Positions 34,740 through 46,213 are shown, numbered from the stretch's first letter. The stretch is DNA of 64,000 bases from Paguma larvata (GCA_030068075.1 CM057835.1:69792895-69856894), one strand, 5' to 3'. Numbers and translations are program-made. The notes: generated by a model not told the origin, from the sequence alone.

Positions 34740-37700
34740 ACAGGGACACTGCTCTCACCATGTCCATGTCACTGGGGAAGGAGAACAAATGCCTCTGCTT
34801 GTGCTGCCTGGGCTCTCACTTTGACTTCACTACTAGAGACAACCTCCATCACTGGGGGGACATCTCCAGCCATTTATGCCCCATTGCTGAGACCTTGTAG
34901 CACTGACATCCAGCTGTCACTTACAGATGGATGCATCACTAGTAGCAAGACATTCTGAGACTTTTCATCTCTACACAATATCAACTCCTTTTGGGACATG
35001 AAAATCATTCTAGGATGACAATATGGAAAAATATGGACTCTTATGTTAGAGGAGATGTATTCACCAAAAGTATTCTGTTAAGGCCAGTTGTAGTTAAGGA
35101 GTATTAGTCAGTGATTTTGTAGGAAATATCTGACAGACTCAAAGCAGCATGATATGGTTAATAATTAAAAAATAGATAACCCATGAATTTTTGAGCAGAG
35201 CATGTGGAATCCCCATTCCAGAGTAAAATCCATGACCTACTAACATCAGGGACCATTCATGTGTGCCTGGGTTGGCAGGAAAAATGTGGGTATGAAGCAG
35301 ACCAGCTAGAGAATTCCCTAGGCTATGATACCACAGAGGGAGGGGCCCTGAACATCATACATTCCAAAGCTCAGCCTTCACTCCACAAATGTAAGAGAAG
35401 ATATCACAATCAGACTACCTGTTTATTTTGCCGGGTGTGTAAGTTAAATACAGATTGTGATTCTGTGAACACAATGGGCACTGTTGTCCTGATAAGTGAT
35501 TGAAGACTGATGCCTACCCCCATGTGGGTGGAGCCTGGGGCTGCATCAGTGGGAACAATGAACTCTACCTATGTGTGATTCTCCTGCACTGTGACCCCTC
35601 TACTCCTTGGAGAAACCAGATGCTGGTCTTCCCTCAGCCCAAGGGGAAACCAAGTTCATCTTTTCCTTCTCCTTGTGACTAAAACCATCAGCAGCCTGGA
35701 ATGATGCTGAGACTGGACATGCGGACTGGCAGCAATATATTTTCATAAATGACTGTATTCTCAAGATTATAGGGTAAGAATGAAAGAGATTCGGTGTCCG
35801 CAGTCTCTTTGGGGCCCTCAGAAGGCTGTGCTGTCATGTTTCCTACATGGTTCCATCACTAATGACACAAAATCCATGTGAGAACACTGCCTTCTGTCCA
35901 AGTGCAGATCAGAGAGGAGTCCTTTCCCTCACCTACATGAGGCAGTGACAGCCCAGCCCCGTCCCATGTAGGATTCCAGAACTGCCACCTTCTTGTTCTT
36001 GGGAGACTGGAGCAACAATAGCAGTAAAGTCAGCAAAGTTAAAGTCACTGCCTAGGTGACTAAATAGGAAGAGTAAGAAGTGGGGATGGCGGTTTTGTGA
36101 TGGAAGGAAAATCTTGCCTTGGGAGCAAGTAAGAGAGGAACTTGCAAAGGAGCATTTCTAAAGAAGAGACAGAAGATACTTGAGGAGATGAAGAAAGTCC
36201 AGAGAGTGTGAATATCCCATCTCATCTTACAAGGAGCCCAGATTCCCCCCCATACCCACTTCCTGATGCCCACTGTCCAGGCACTTCAGCCTGACCATGA
36301 ATGCTACAGCCTCATGTCTTCTCATGATCCATCCCATAGCTGCCCCATGATAAAGGACTGCAACTCTTTCCACCAAATGTCTCTTGACATTCTTGAGAAC
36401 TCCCTGTAACTTTTACTGGGGAAGACAAAGAGGACCAGGTCTCTCTGATACCTACACTCATCTCTGTTACTTCAAGCAGAAGTACTCTGCTTACTCTGTT
36501 CTGTCAAGCAGAAAGTAGGAATTTTGACACACACACACACCACAAATGATGAAGGGACTGGGCACCAGAGCCAGCCTGAACTGAGGTAGTCTGCCTCCAG
36601 GACTCCTCTCACCCACTCTGTACATGGAGATGGTGCCCAAGGTTCCATCCCAGGCGCTGTCACACCTAAATGTCCACACCCACACTGGAGACTGCTCTCC
36701 ACCCCTGGACTCCATCCTTTAAGCCATGATCACTGCTTCCTGTCACTCAGGGTCAGGGTTGATCATTTCTGACCTTGGATTTCAGTAGATACAATTGGTA
36801 CCTGGATGTTCCAATATTTCATGAATTGATAAACCATCCACCAGCCCCATTATCTACTGAACTAAATATCCAACCCTTTTGTCTTAGTGTTCAAACCGAA
36901 ATCTCAAATACTTGACTCATTAATCATCCTTTCTTACTCCAGAGTTCCTTCTGATCCACAGTCCTGGTTATTTCACGTTAGAGCTTGGCTCCAACACATC
37001 TCCTACCTCTGTTTCCTGTATACAGTCTCTTTTCCACCTGACATCCCTCCCTGAGCCTGGCCATGCTCTCCCCACTCTCCTGAGTCCCAGTCCCCAGTGT
37101 CACCTCTGGGTGTCCCAGTCTGGGAAAATACCATATCCCTTCATAGTTTGGGCATCACTACTTCTGTTGTCATTTATTTCTGTCCCTTCAAGTGGAAAAC
37201 AGTCCTACTCATGCCTTCAGTGTCAGCTCCCTAAATGTCTCAAGTAATGAGAGTCTCATACTTTTATGTGTTTTAGAGATCTACTGTCCACAGTATTGTC
37301 TGTTTCTTGACAATGTTCTCTTCTGTGTTGCAGGACAATGAAATCACAACAGTATAATTAAAAAGCACATTAAGTTTTTACCAACTGGTGGTGAGCACAA
37401 AGCTTCCTGCAAACATCTCTCTCACTGTGATGTTGACATGGTTCTGGACATTAACCTGAGGACATAACAGATGGTAATGTGTCCAGCAAAGAACACTGAG
37501 CATCTGCCCTGGGCCCTGCATGGGGACTCTCACAGGTGGGAGAGACCTCCTGGCCTCAGGGCTACATGGAGGCTGAGCTGCCCCTGTGCTCCCTGATGAG
37601 CCCCAGCAGCCTGGTGCCCTCAGGGCCTGGCAGAGCCTCAAGGGCAGGGTCCCGTGTTTGTTTCCACAGATGCTCCCTTCACCCTCTCCTGGGTCTAACT

Positions 37701-37805
37701 CAGAGCAAGATATGCCCTAGATTTCCTCTGCCCTCAGTTTCCCTTTATGGCTCCTGAGATGCTGATCAGGTGGGGTCTGAGAAAGTCTTGGAGGGAGGTG
37801 TGAAA
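34740..37805. other. Unique spacer, no gene seen
   Basis: The region between V7 and the V8 promoter holds no recognisable gene. A (CA)n run lies at about 36525-36541. I found no V leader, RSS or transposon that I would defend on either strand. Confidence 0.45.
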
Positions 37806-37813
37806 ATTTGCAT
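37806..37813 (+). promoter_or_regulatory. Octamer promoter element of V8
   Basis: A perfect ATTTGCAT lies 100 bp upstream of the V8 leader start position. Confidence 0.75.
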
Positions 37814-37905
37814 AAACTAATCCTTCTTTTCCTGGGGGCAGTAGGAAAGATAAGAAAAGCCTGGGTCAGCCCAGCCTCACAGTGGAGATCAGGGGCTGGG
37901 TCACT

Positions 37906-38413
37906 GTGGCCTGGACTCCTCACCTCCTCTAGCTACTCGCTCTCTACTCAGATGGGGACAGGGCTTGAGGACTAGATGACAGGTCCCAGAGTGTGTCAGA
38001 TCCTCTGCTTCACTTTCCCATGAGCTTTACTCTGGTCTTTACCCCAACTCCCATGAGTATCTGTGTTTGGAGGATCTCAATCTCAACCTGTGGTGTCAAC
38101 CATCTCCTTTTCTGCATCCCTGAGAACAACTTCCAGACTCATCTGCACCCTGAGAATGACGTCAATGTTGGTAAAAGTAAACAAACAAACAAACAAACAG
38201 ATAAAGTGACCTGGCGATGGCAGAAATTGAGAGCCCTCCCCAGTATCTCCTGAGATCAGCTGAGACTCAAATATGCACCAGATATTTTAGGTCTACAATT
38301 GCTTCTAGGATCCAAAGATGCCTGGAATAATTGAGGTGTTGTGTGCATCTCTAGACTACAGTCCAAGGATAAAGCTATTACTCTAATATCTGGCACAATA
38401 ACACTGATGTTGA
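37906..38413 (+). pseudogene. IGLV: V8: IGLV5-like V pseudogene with microsatellite in CDR1
   Basis: The leader equivalent is 37906-37951, exactly 46 bp as in intact leaders. Its start is GTG, it contains TAG, and its donor reads GATGGG instead of GT. The V exon starts at about 38073 after TTTGGAG. FR1 (SQSQPVVS, FSASL, TSRLICTL) is recognisable. An (AAAC)n run (38178-38199) lies in CDR1. FR2/CDR2 (SPPQYLLRSA) and an FR3 piece (GATCCAAAGATGCCTGG) follow. The end AAGCTATTACTCTAATATCT corresponds to DYYCLI with Cys104 changed. There is no open frame. Confidence 0.82.
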
Positions 38414-38452
38414 CATGGTGCCCTGGACTCATGAGGAAGTGAGACAAAAATC
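38414..38452 (+). other. 23-RSS remnant of V8
   Basis: CATGGTG (38414-38420) stands for CACAGTG. Exactly 23 bp follow, ending GGAAGTGAG as in the other V genes. Nonamer ACAAAAATC is at 38444-38452. Confidence 0.7.
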
Positions 38453-39089
38453 CCCCTCCACTGTCTCATCCTGGTTACAGTACCTCATAAGCAACCCCGG
38501 GAGTGACTTCTATTGTCAGATCTTCATCTGTTCACTAATTTTCCTTGAACCAGTAAACTTGACAATGTCGTATCTTTTCCTTCTGTTAAGATTTTAGATG
38601 GATAACCTATTCTCACTTTTTTTGGTGTGTTTTCAAAGGCAAAACTATCTGTTCAGAGATAAGAATTACTCACTGAGGATGCCAGAAGGCCAAAAGGTGT
38701 GGATTCCAGATCTGGATCTAAGGGTGGCTCACATATGTTTCCAGTCCCTTTGCTTCTTTCTGGACTTCAGATCACAAACTTTCATGCAGAAGTAAATGGT
38801 ATTCTATATGGAATCAATAAACCATCAACCTTTTACAAATAAAAACAATGTCATCTATGATTACATTATTATGAAAGACTTATGGACAAAGAAGGCTGAG
38901 AAAAATTAAAAGTCTTACACATGGGAGACTATAAATCCTTACAAGAGAAATGAAAGACTAGATATGCTTTATTTGGGGATCAAAAGGCGGAATTTGACTA
39001 AGATAATGATTTACTTAAATTTTGAACTGATAGCTAATGCCAACACCTTCTGGTTCAAAATAAACCAACTGACTATCACTTACAAATGG

Positions 39090-39777
39090 AGACAAAACAC
39101 TCTTAAAACACTATTAGAAAAGACAATTCAGTAATGACAAGACACACACCACGATTCAATGAAGTTTATTGTAGGAATGCAAGGATGATATTCAAAAGCC
39201 AACACCTGTAACCTTGTGTATTAACAGACTAAAGAAGAGGGGCACCTGGGTGGCTCAGTTGGTTAAGCGCCCAACTTCGGCTCAGGTCATGATCTCACGG
39301 TTTGTGAGTTCGAGCCCCGCGTCGGGCTCTGTGCTGATGGCTCAGAGCCTGGAGCCTGCTTCGGATTCTGTGTCTCCCTCTCTCTCTGCCCTTCCCCTGT
39401 TCATACTCTGTCTCTGTGTCTCTCAAAAATAAATAAACATTAAAAAAAAGTTTAAAAAAAGAAGAAAAATCCCATGGTTTTCTCAATAAATATGGCAAAA
39501 GCAAGTCAAGCAATTCAAAACCTGTCCATAATAATAAATGAGAACAAATGAATGAGAATGATAAAAAAATCTTACAGCATAAGAATTATAGAGAATAGAA
39601 CATATTTGGGTTGATGAAGAAAGGTATAAAACACATAGAGCTAACACGCAGGGTAGCGACCAAGGCATTCACTTCCACTCTAACCACTGATGTTCGACAT
39701 TGAACTGGATACTCCCAGAAGAACCAGATGTAAGAAAAATAATGAGAGGCATACAGACTTAGAAGAACAAGAGAGAT
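39090..39777 (+). mobile_element. Ancient L1 ORF2 fragment, interrupted by a SINE
   Basis: Pieces before the SINE (CACGATTCAATG, ATGCAAGGATGATATTCAAA) and after it (AAATGAGAAC, then a TGTTCGACATTGAACTGGAT piece) follow the order of L1 ORF2 reverse transcriptase. Divergence is strong. Old L1 sequence may begin somewhat earlier, near 38880. Confidence 0.6.
39239..39461 (+). mobile_element. Felid CAN-SINE, sense, full length
   Basis: This is a young-looking copy with head GGCACCTGGGTGGCTCAG, an intact box B-like GGTTTGTGAGTTCGAGCCC, a TC-rich segment and an AATAAATAAAC tail. It is inserted in the ancient L1. Confidence 0.93.
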
Positions 39778-39876
39778 GGGGTGCCTGGGTGGCTCAGTCA
39801 GTTGAGTGTCTGACTTTGACTCAGGTCATGATCTGGCAGTGTGTGGGTTAGAGCCCAATGTCAGGCTCTGTGCTAA
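39778..39876 (+). mobile_element. CAN-SINE, 3'-truncated, sense
   Basis: The head GGTGCCTGGGTGGCTCAGTC and the tRNA-like part are clear. Homology stops after GGCTCTGTGCTAACAG. Confidence 0.85.
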
Positions 39877-39879
39877 CAG

Positions 39880-41166
39880 GAAACTACACAAATTCACACC
39901 TTCAGTAAAGCATGAGATGGATCAACTACCAACTTCACATAACCTGGAAATGAAAATAAGCAAATAAAAAGCAAAACAGACCAGAAACCCTAGAGACTTC
40001 ACTCTCATGCTCACACTACAAGCCATGAGCTTTAGTGGAAATGAAAATGAGTTCCAGAAAAATCTGTCAGAGACAGAAGAGGAAAGTTGGTAGTGGTCTG
40101 AACCACTGTGAGAAAAGAAAGTCCTTTGAATGTGAGGACACAGGACAGCATGTGGGGATACTTGAGCCATGACGATTAAAGGGGCACCCGGGATGAGCAG
40201 GAAGGAGATAGGACATCTCAGATGCAGGAGTGTGGGCAGATGGGTTGAGAAAGTTGAGAGAGTAGTTCTGGAAACACCTCAATGATGGAAAAAGAGGTGA
40301 GAAGGAGACACTTAGCCTCTGCCAGGCACAAAAGAATAGGAAAAAGGGACAGGAGACAAACCCCATCTCCCCACCACAAGTAAAGCAAAAATAGATGAGA
40401 CAAAAACTAGAAAAACAGTCTCATTAACACACAATATTATTTTTCAAAACAGAATAACACAACTGCGGGCTAAATTATTGACCAAAAGAAAGTGGGTATA
40501 AATATGTAAAATAAAACATGTGAATCGATATTAGAAGATAAATACTGAAAAAATGTGAATTGAGATTGGAAAATAAACGTTGAAAAAAATGAATCCTTAA
40601 TTATTTTATAAACCACTAAGGAAAAATAAGTTATTAGCATTTTGACAGGCTATGCCATTAAAATTGGAACCATAAAGATAGATCAGCATGGGCGCTGCAA
40701 AGAGTGACAAGCAAGTGAAGTATCCAAATATTTGGAGCTGGTGGTGGTGATGTTACCACAACAATGCACACGTCCCTATTGCCAGTGAATGGAACACTTA
40801 CAATGGCATCTGTTCTGTGATTCTGCACCTGTGGAATGTGAACGACTGGGAAATCACTGCAGACAGAAAGGAATTGGCGGTTACAAAGGGCTGAGTGCAG
40901 AAAGGGGCAATGGCCTGACTGCTGGTGGGTCAGCATTTTCTCTGCAGGTGATGGAAGTATTGTCAGTTCAATCATAACGTTTGCACAGCTCAGGAAGTAC
41001 ACTACAAACCACTGAATTATATACTTCAAATGAGTGAACGCTATGACATGCAAATGATCTCAACAGTTTTGGTTTGTTTTATTTTGAGGAAAGAACATGA
41101 GGTGAGAGCCAGGGTGAGTCAAGCCCAGGTGGTGGTTTGAGTAAAGGCTGGAGGAAACACCTGACC
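39880..41166. other. Unique spacer with a probable old L1 3' scrap
   Basis: No gene is seen. A piece at about 40978-41075 (AAACCACTGAATTATATACT, then CTTCAAATGAGTGAA) resembles the 3' region of old mammalian L1s. An ATGCAAAT at 41048-41055 falls in it and has no V gene beside it. Confidence 0.45.
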
Positions 41167-41592
41167 ATGTGGAATCCCAATGCCAAGCAGCCAGGTCCAA
41201 ATCCATATATACTAACATCAGGTACCCTGAAGGTGCCCATTCTGCCCATCCACCACCTGTCAATCCTGCCAGTCCTCCTGGCCCCTTTCCTTCTCCTGCA
41301 GCAGCTCTCCAAGGTAATCCAGCTTCCCTCCCAGGTGCAGCCCCCATCCTGCTGCACAACCAGGTATCCAGGAGGCCAACTCCTAGGTCTCTACCTGCTC
41401 CCTACCCACCACCTGCTCCCGGCATGCCTTCCGTGAATCCCTTGACACCTGGAATAGGAATGTTAATGGACACGAGATGAGGAGGAAAATGAAGAATCTC
41501 TCAAAAAGATAAACAAACACCTCAATCCTGGCAAACATTACTCCTCCTCCTTCTCCTCCACATCCTGTCCTCCAGCAATGAGTCTGACTGGG
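41167..41592 (+). pseudogene. PRR13P: Processed pseudogene of PRR13 (proline-rich protein 13)
   Basis: The start at ATG 41167 reads MWNPNAKQPGPNPY, the characteristic PRR13 N-terminus. After a shift the next frame has HPPPVNPASPPGPF, then QGNPA, and later PPAPGMPSVNPLTPG. All follow PRR13 order without introns. The Lys/His-rich part is damaged. The end (about 41540-41592) shows HGKH followed by Ser codons and an SD-like terminus. At least one frameshift near 41220 and early stops make it non-coding. No intron is present, so it is retroposed. A poly-A tail was not clearly found; the 41593-42187 sequence may include its 3' UTR. It has no link to immunoglobulin function. Confidence 0.85.
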
Positions 41593-42187
41593 TACAGGGC
41601 GTGGACCCTTCCCTCAAAACTTTCTGGTTTCAGATGCCATCTTGTACCGGTGAAAATTAGCCCTGTGCCCCTCCTCCCTCACCCCCAATCTGAGCCATAC
41701 TCTGCTGTTCAGTACCAACTGGCTAGGGAAATTGGACAAGAATTACCATGGGCCAGCAAAGGCTGTCTTCTCACTACTTGGATGGAAGCTTCAGCTGATG
41801 AGTTTAGTAGAAGTATTTTTGGAAGATGATGAGAACTTTGAGCTAAATGCTGAAGACAAGTTTAAGATCTGTCAAATGTGATTTTTTTCATTTTCTTTTG
41901 TAATATCTGTGGTGTTGTGGGAGGTGTTCTGGAGATTTATTTATGGAAAGGGGAAACTCAATCATTGTAATGGTGGTTGGCAAATTTTGTGATTTATTGG
42001 CAAATACATTTCCTAGCATGCCTTTATTGATCCTACTAATTGGAAGGCTGCTGGGAGGTGGGGTCCCTTTGGTTTATAAGCTCTACCTGCCATTTTGACA
42101 CCTAATCCCACTCCTTCACCTAGGAAACTTGTCCAGGCCCTTCTATTTCTAGGTCTCATCTTAATCCAAATACAGCTCTCTTTCCTA

Positions 42188-42300
42188 GGAAGGAAGGAAG
42201 GAAGGAAGGAAGGAAGGGAGGGAGGGAGGAGGGAAGGAAGAGAGAGAGAAAAAAGAAAGAAAGAGAGAGAGAGAGAGAAGGACAAGAAGGAGGAGAAGGA
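42188..42300 (+). repeat. (GGAA)n / (GA)n microsatellite
   Basis: GGAA units run over about 42188-42228, followed by GGGA and GA-rich units. The open frames here are low complexity. Confidence 0.93.
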
Positions 42301-42435
42301 AAGAAAAACCATCATGAGAGGAAGCTACTGTCACTCACCCTTTAAACTTTCTCAGAGTCAGTCCCTCAGATCCTCCAGTGTCTGCAAGTCCTTCCTGATT
42401 GTCTATCACAGGCAGTCCTGGGGGTGACAGGAACA

Positions 42436-42474
42436 GTTTTCTGTCACAGGTCCCCATGGGCCTGCAGAGGTATG
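42436..42474 (-). other. 23-RSS remnant of inverted V9
   Basis: On the minus strand, heptamer position CATACCT (42474-42468) is decayed. The 23-bp spacer (42467-42445) strongly resembles the spacers of V1 and V10. Nonamer ACAGAAAAC is at 42444-42436. Confidence 0.7.
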
Positions 42475-42949
42475 TTAGAATTGATGCTTTTGTCTCATGT
42501 TGAGCACTAATATTAAGATTCATCCTCAGATTGCAGCCTGAGATGGTCCTAGAGGCCTTGTTCCTAGAGTGGGAGCCACAGAACCAAGCTGAGGTCCCTG
42601 AGGGCCTATTTCATCTGAGCATCACAGTTTTGGGATCTCCATGAGAAATTTTTTGGTATCAGCCCTCATAATTTGCTCCCACACTATTACCAGTTCCAGT
42701 GTAGGTGAGGGTGGCCTTCTGACCCTCAGACCCTGACAGGAAGGCTTCCTATGTCAGTGCAGACTGTGCCCAGACCCTGAACCAGAGCAGTGCACACACA
42801 GACAGGCAATTCCTGAGTTAATGCCTACAGTGTGTTCTTAAAATGAGGGGAATAAGTACATCACACCCCAGCCCATTACTCCCTTACTTAACACAACCAG
42901 TCACCTAAGCAGAGAGCCAGGAGGTGAGAAGGAGAGGAGTCCAGGCCAT
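42475..42949 (-). pseudogene. IGLV: V9: lambda V pseudogene in inverted orientation
   Basis: On the minus strand the leader starts at ATG 42949 (MAWTPLLLTSWLSA). It ends TAG at 42907-42905, followed by a GTGACT donor. The acceptor GGTTCAG precedes the V exon at 42776. One base is lost in GGTCTGGGCACAGTCTG compared with V13. The relic order is FR1 (SGSEGQKATLT), CDR1 (TGTGNSVGANY) and a CDR2/FR3 start NRPSG. FR3 follows, with Cys104 as TGC flanked by TAA and TAG. Cys23 is Tyr (TAC) and the FR2 Trp is TGA. Its octamer is perfect. The family is IGLV1- or IGLV10-like; I cannot separate these. All other V elements in the window are on the plus strand. Confidence 0.83.
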
Positions 42950-43049
42950 TATGGAGACACCCAGGCTGTGCTTCTGAGCCCATAGTGAGAGACCTGCACA
43001 AATCCTCTCTCATTCCCTTCAGACTTTGGAGAGCAGAGAGGAAGGCTTC

Positions 43050-43057
43050 ATGCAAAT
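43050..43057 (-). promoter_or_regulatory. Octamer promoter element of inverted V9
   Basis: ATGCAAAT on the plus strand is ATTTGCAT on the minus strand. It lies 100 bp upstream of the V9 leader ATG, the same distance as in the plus-strand V genes. Confidence 0.75.
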
Positions 43058-43888
43058 CGCTCCCTCTTCTGGGAACCCTAGGGCTGAATCCGGTGACAGC
43101 TGAGTGTGGAGTGGGGCTGGAAAGCCAACACTGGGCCCCACTGAGCATAGAACAGAGGGTACAAGGCAGGGTTCTAGGACTGGGTGCCCAGCTGAGACAC
43201 ACCCCTCAGCCCTCTCTGCACCTCCCTCAATCTCCAGGGAAAGAAAGACAGCGCCCCCTGTTGTATCAGAGTCCAGACGCACCTATGAATGGGAGCAGGA
43301 TCTTGAGCTCAGTCGAGAGAGGGACACTCGGGACTTGAGCCTGCCTGGTACACCAACCACCCCTATACAGGGGCGTGGGCTTCTTATTCCCCCAAGTTCT
43401 ACTTCCTATGTTGCAGGCACCACCACACCTCTGTCCTTTCTTCACAGGTTGACTTCCTCAACATGAATCACTCTGTGCTCTTTCTACCACTTGAATAGTT
43501 GTGTTGTTGGGACCACAGGTGATGACCCCTCAGGGAAGTTTTGTCCTGCATCCAGTGATAAGAGGGGCAGAGGGCATGCTCACCACTCTACAGGCTCCAT
43601 GAGGAAGGCCTGAGGAGACATCACATCTCTTTCTCATCTTAGGACACTTCCCACCCTGAAAGCCAGTCCCCATAGTCCTCTGCAATTATCCCCATCATCA
43701 CACTTGATGGGGCGGGGTCCATTAACAAAAATGCACATGGGGTGCTTCAAGGCAGAGGCGTCATTACAAAGAAGTGAGATATGGTTCTCATGTTACTTTT
43801 TGCCAAAAGCACCCACAGGAGATGGTCAACAACAGAGCCATGTCAAGATGCAGCCTTGGACCCCCCGCACTGAGGATGGACACTAGTG
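43058..43888. other. Unique spacer, no gene seen
   Basis: This region lies upstream of V9 on the minus strand. Several overlapping frames are open here, but none has recognisable domains. Confidence 0.45.
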
Positions 43889-43981
43889 GTGAATAGAGAG
43901 ACAATGGAAGTGAATGGAGAGACACTGGAGGTGAATGGAGAGACACTGGAGATGAATGGAGAGACCCTGGAGGTGAATGTG
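43889..43981 (+). repeat. 21-bp minisatellite, four copies plus a partial
   Basis: The unit GTGAATGGAGAGACACTGG (21 bp with AG) repeats at 43889, 43910, 43931 and 43952, with a partial copy at 43973. The first copy is the most diverged. Because 21 is a multiple of three, one plus-strand frame reads VNGETLE repeatedly. Nothing suggests that frame is a gene. Confidence 0.9.
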
Positions 43982-44831
43982 TCTCCTGCACCTGATGGGA
44001 GCCTCAGCCAGATGGGACTGCATATTTGGGAACATGCAGAAATCTGGAATAGCAAACACATGACCCAAAAGACCTGGTGCCCTAAATACCTAATTCTCAG
44101 CGTGCAATATATTACAATTCTCACCAGATCCCTCTCTCTGCTTCCTTTGTGTCAGACAAGGTCCTACTAATATTGTAAATATTAACACAATTATTTCCGC
44201 CAGTGGTTTATCTGAACCATTTCGGCACTCTTAATACATCTAGGATACATCTCCTTGGATTTATATCATATCATTATTAAATATATGTTTATGAAACATA
44301 AACTACATGTCATAAAACATAAAATATAGCTATACACACACACACACACACACACACTTCTAGTCATCTATTCTCAATTAACGTAGAAAAGGGCACATGT
44401 TGGGATGAACACTGGGTGTTATATGTAAACCAATTTGAAAATAAACTATTATAACAAAAAAAAAAGAAAATAAACTATTATAAATTAAAAAAAGAAAGTG
44501 TAGAGTAAAAAAAAAAGAACTGTGTGTTCTAGTCCTATTAATATTTTATGATTCCCATTGAAAAATTTCACAAAAAAATATCTGACCTTATCTTTAATAT
44601 GGAGTCATAAGAAAACCCAACATGCTCCCCAACTTTGACGGTTTTGTTTGTTCTTGCAGCACTAAGTGTCTGCAGCTTACCCATATTTAGCTGGTGCTCA
44701 GTAAATGTTTTTTGAATTGAGAAGAATAGATCAGTGAATCAAAAGAGAAAAAAAATATAAATATCCATATTCTTTACCTTATGGCCCAAACTAGTATCTC
44801 TATTTTCATTTGAACCATCATAATCCATCCA
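43982..44831. other. Unique AT-rich spacer with (CA)n and an L1 tail
   Basis: A (CA)n run lies at about 44334-44357. The L1 3' tail at 44386-44494 is listed separately. No gene is seen. Confidence 0.5.
44386..44494 (+). mobile_element. L1 3'-terminal fragment, sense
   Basis: AAAAGGGCACATGTTGGGAT is followed by the AACCAATTTGAAAATAAAC end and an A-rich tail. The GAAAATAAACTATTATAA segment occurs twice, so the tail is duplicated. It matches the 3' end of L1-2. Confidence 0.85.
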
Positions 44832-44929
44832 AATTTTTAACCACAGTGATGGGTATTACCTTGGACAAATGCTTATGCCACACACAGAGCCTCCAGAAAA
44901 TTCCTAAATCCAGTGTTCTCCACATGAAA

Positions 44930-45230
44930 AATAATGCTAAAATGCCCGTGGTACACAAAGCAATATATAGATTCAATGAAATTCCCATAAAAATTCTAAT
45001 GACATTTTTCACAGAAATAAAAAAAAATCAACAAGAAATCTCTATAAAACCAGAAAAGACCGCAAAATGCCAAGGGAATCTTGAGAAAGAACAAACCTGT
45101 AGACACCATACTTCGTACCTTCAAATTATATTCCAAAGCTGTAGTTACAACAATCAGTATGGTTTTGATCTAAAACAGACACATAGATTGATTTCATAGA
45201 ATAAAAAGAAAGGGGATCAAATTCCTCTTG
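44930..45230 (+). mobile_element. Ancient L1 ORF2 fragment (copy in A3)
   Basis: This is the same relic as at 9990-10290. The frame starting at 44810 contains HKAIYRFNEIPIKI, an L1 ORF2 signature, then loses homology. Confidence 0.7.
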
Positions 45231-46111
45231 ACCACCAGGGAAGACATAAGCAAAAACAGTTACTTTACAAGGTCCTCGGAACATAGCTACCCTGGAGTTT
45301 GAAGGGAATTCAGATAGAATACATATGAATTAGCCGGAAGATGCCCAAAATGGGATCATTAGGTTATCATTGATATTTCCTGGCACACTTTGGGAGAGAA
45401 AGCTGGAATTATCAGTTGCCTTACAATGAGCACATTGATATCTAGACACTGTGTACAGTGTACCTCTGTACACACCATCTGGGATAAGAAGCAGCGCCCA
45501 AAGAATGATCTCAACAGGGTCAGGCCACCTCTGCCAAGAGCCCCCATGGCAGCTTCCCCCTTTTCTCTGCAGTTTCCATCATTGGCATGGGGTCCTGAAG
45601 CCTTGGCTCAGATTTGTATCCTGTTAATCATTCCCCTACTGGTACACAATTACTGTTACAGGAATTTTTGGAGAGATGCCTCCTCAGTCCTGACCCAAAA
45701 ACAGACAAAGGAGCCATGGCCAGGCTCACCCATGAGCAGTATGAGTAGAACATAAAGTCTGTCCTGGGGTCATGGGGGACCACATATGGGGACAACTGGC
45801 CTAGCCCTAAGGCAAGAAGCAGTGGTTGCGCAGTGGGGAGGCAGAAGTGTCTCTGTTGGGCTCTGCTCATGTCACACAATGGCATGTCTGTGTCTGGACA
45901 CTAAGGGGGACTCAAGAACTGTTTCTGAGAGGACACGGTAGATCATAGCTGAGACCTGCCACCTGCCACTGCTTCTGCCCTCTGCTCAGGGCTCACAACT
46001 GTGACTTCCAGGCCCCCTGCCCTGAAAGAGCTCCTCCCCTGCCCATCCCCCTGACATCCACAGGCAGAGGCACCTAAAACAGGACAAGTGAGGTGTCAAA
46101 AACAAGAGGGT

Positions 46112-46119
46112 TTTTGCAT
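46112..46119 (+). promoter_or_regulatory. Altered octamer upstream of V10
   Basis: TTTTGCAT replaces ATTTGCAT at the position of the V1 and V2 octamers, and the preceding bases also differ. Promoter strength is probably reduced. Confidence 0.6.
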
Positions 46120-46213
46120 GGCTGGGCCCTCCCCCTCTCAGCAGATAAAGAGGTGAAGGGCGAGGTGAAGGGAGGCTCTGTTCAGCTGTGAGGCAATAGA
46201 AGCAAGATTGCTG

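Noticed and set aside
41048..41055. ATGCAAAT, an octamer in minus orientation
   Set aside because: No leader or V exon lies at the expected distance on the minus strand. It sits in an old L1-like 3' scrap.
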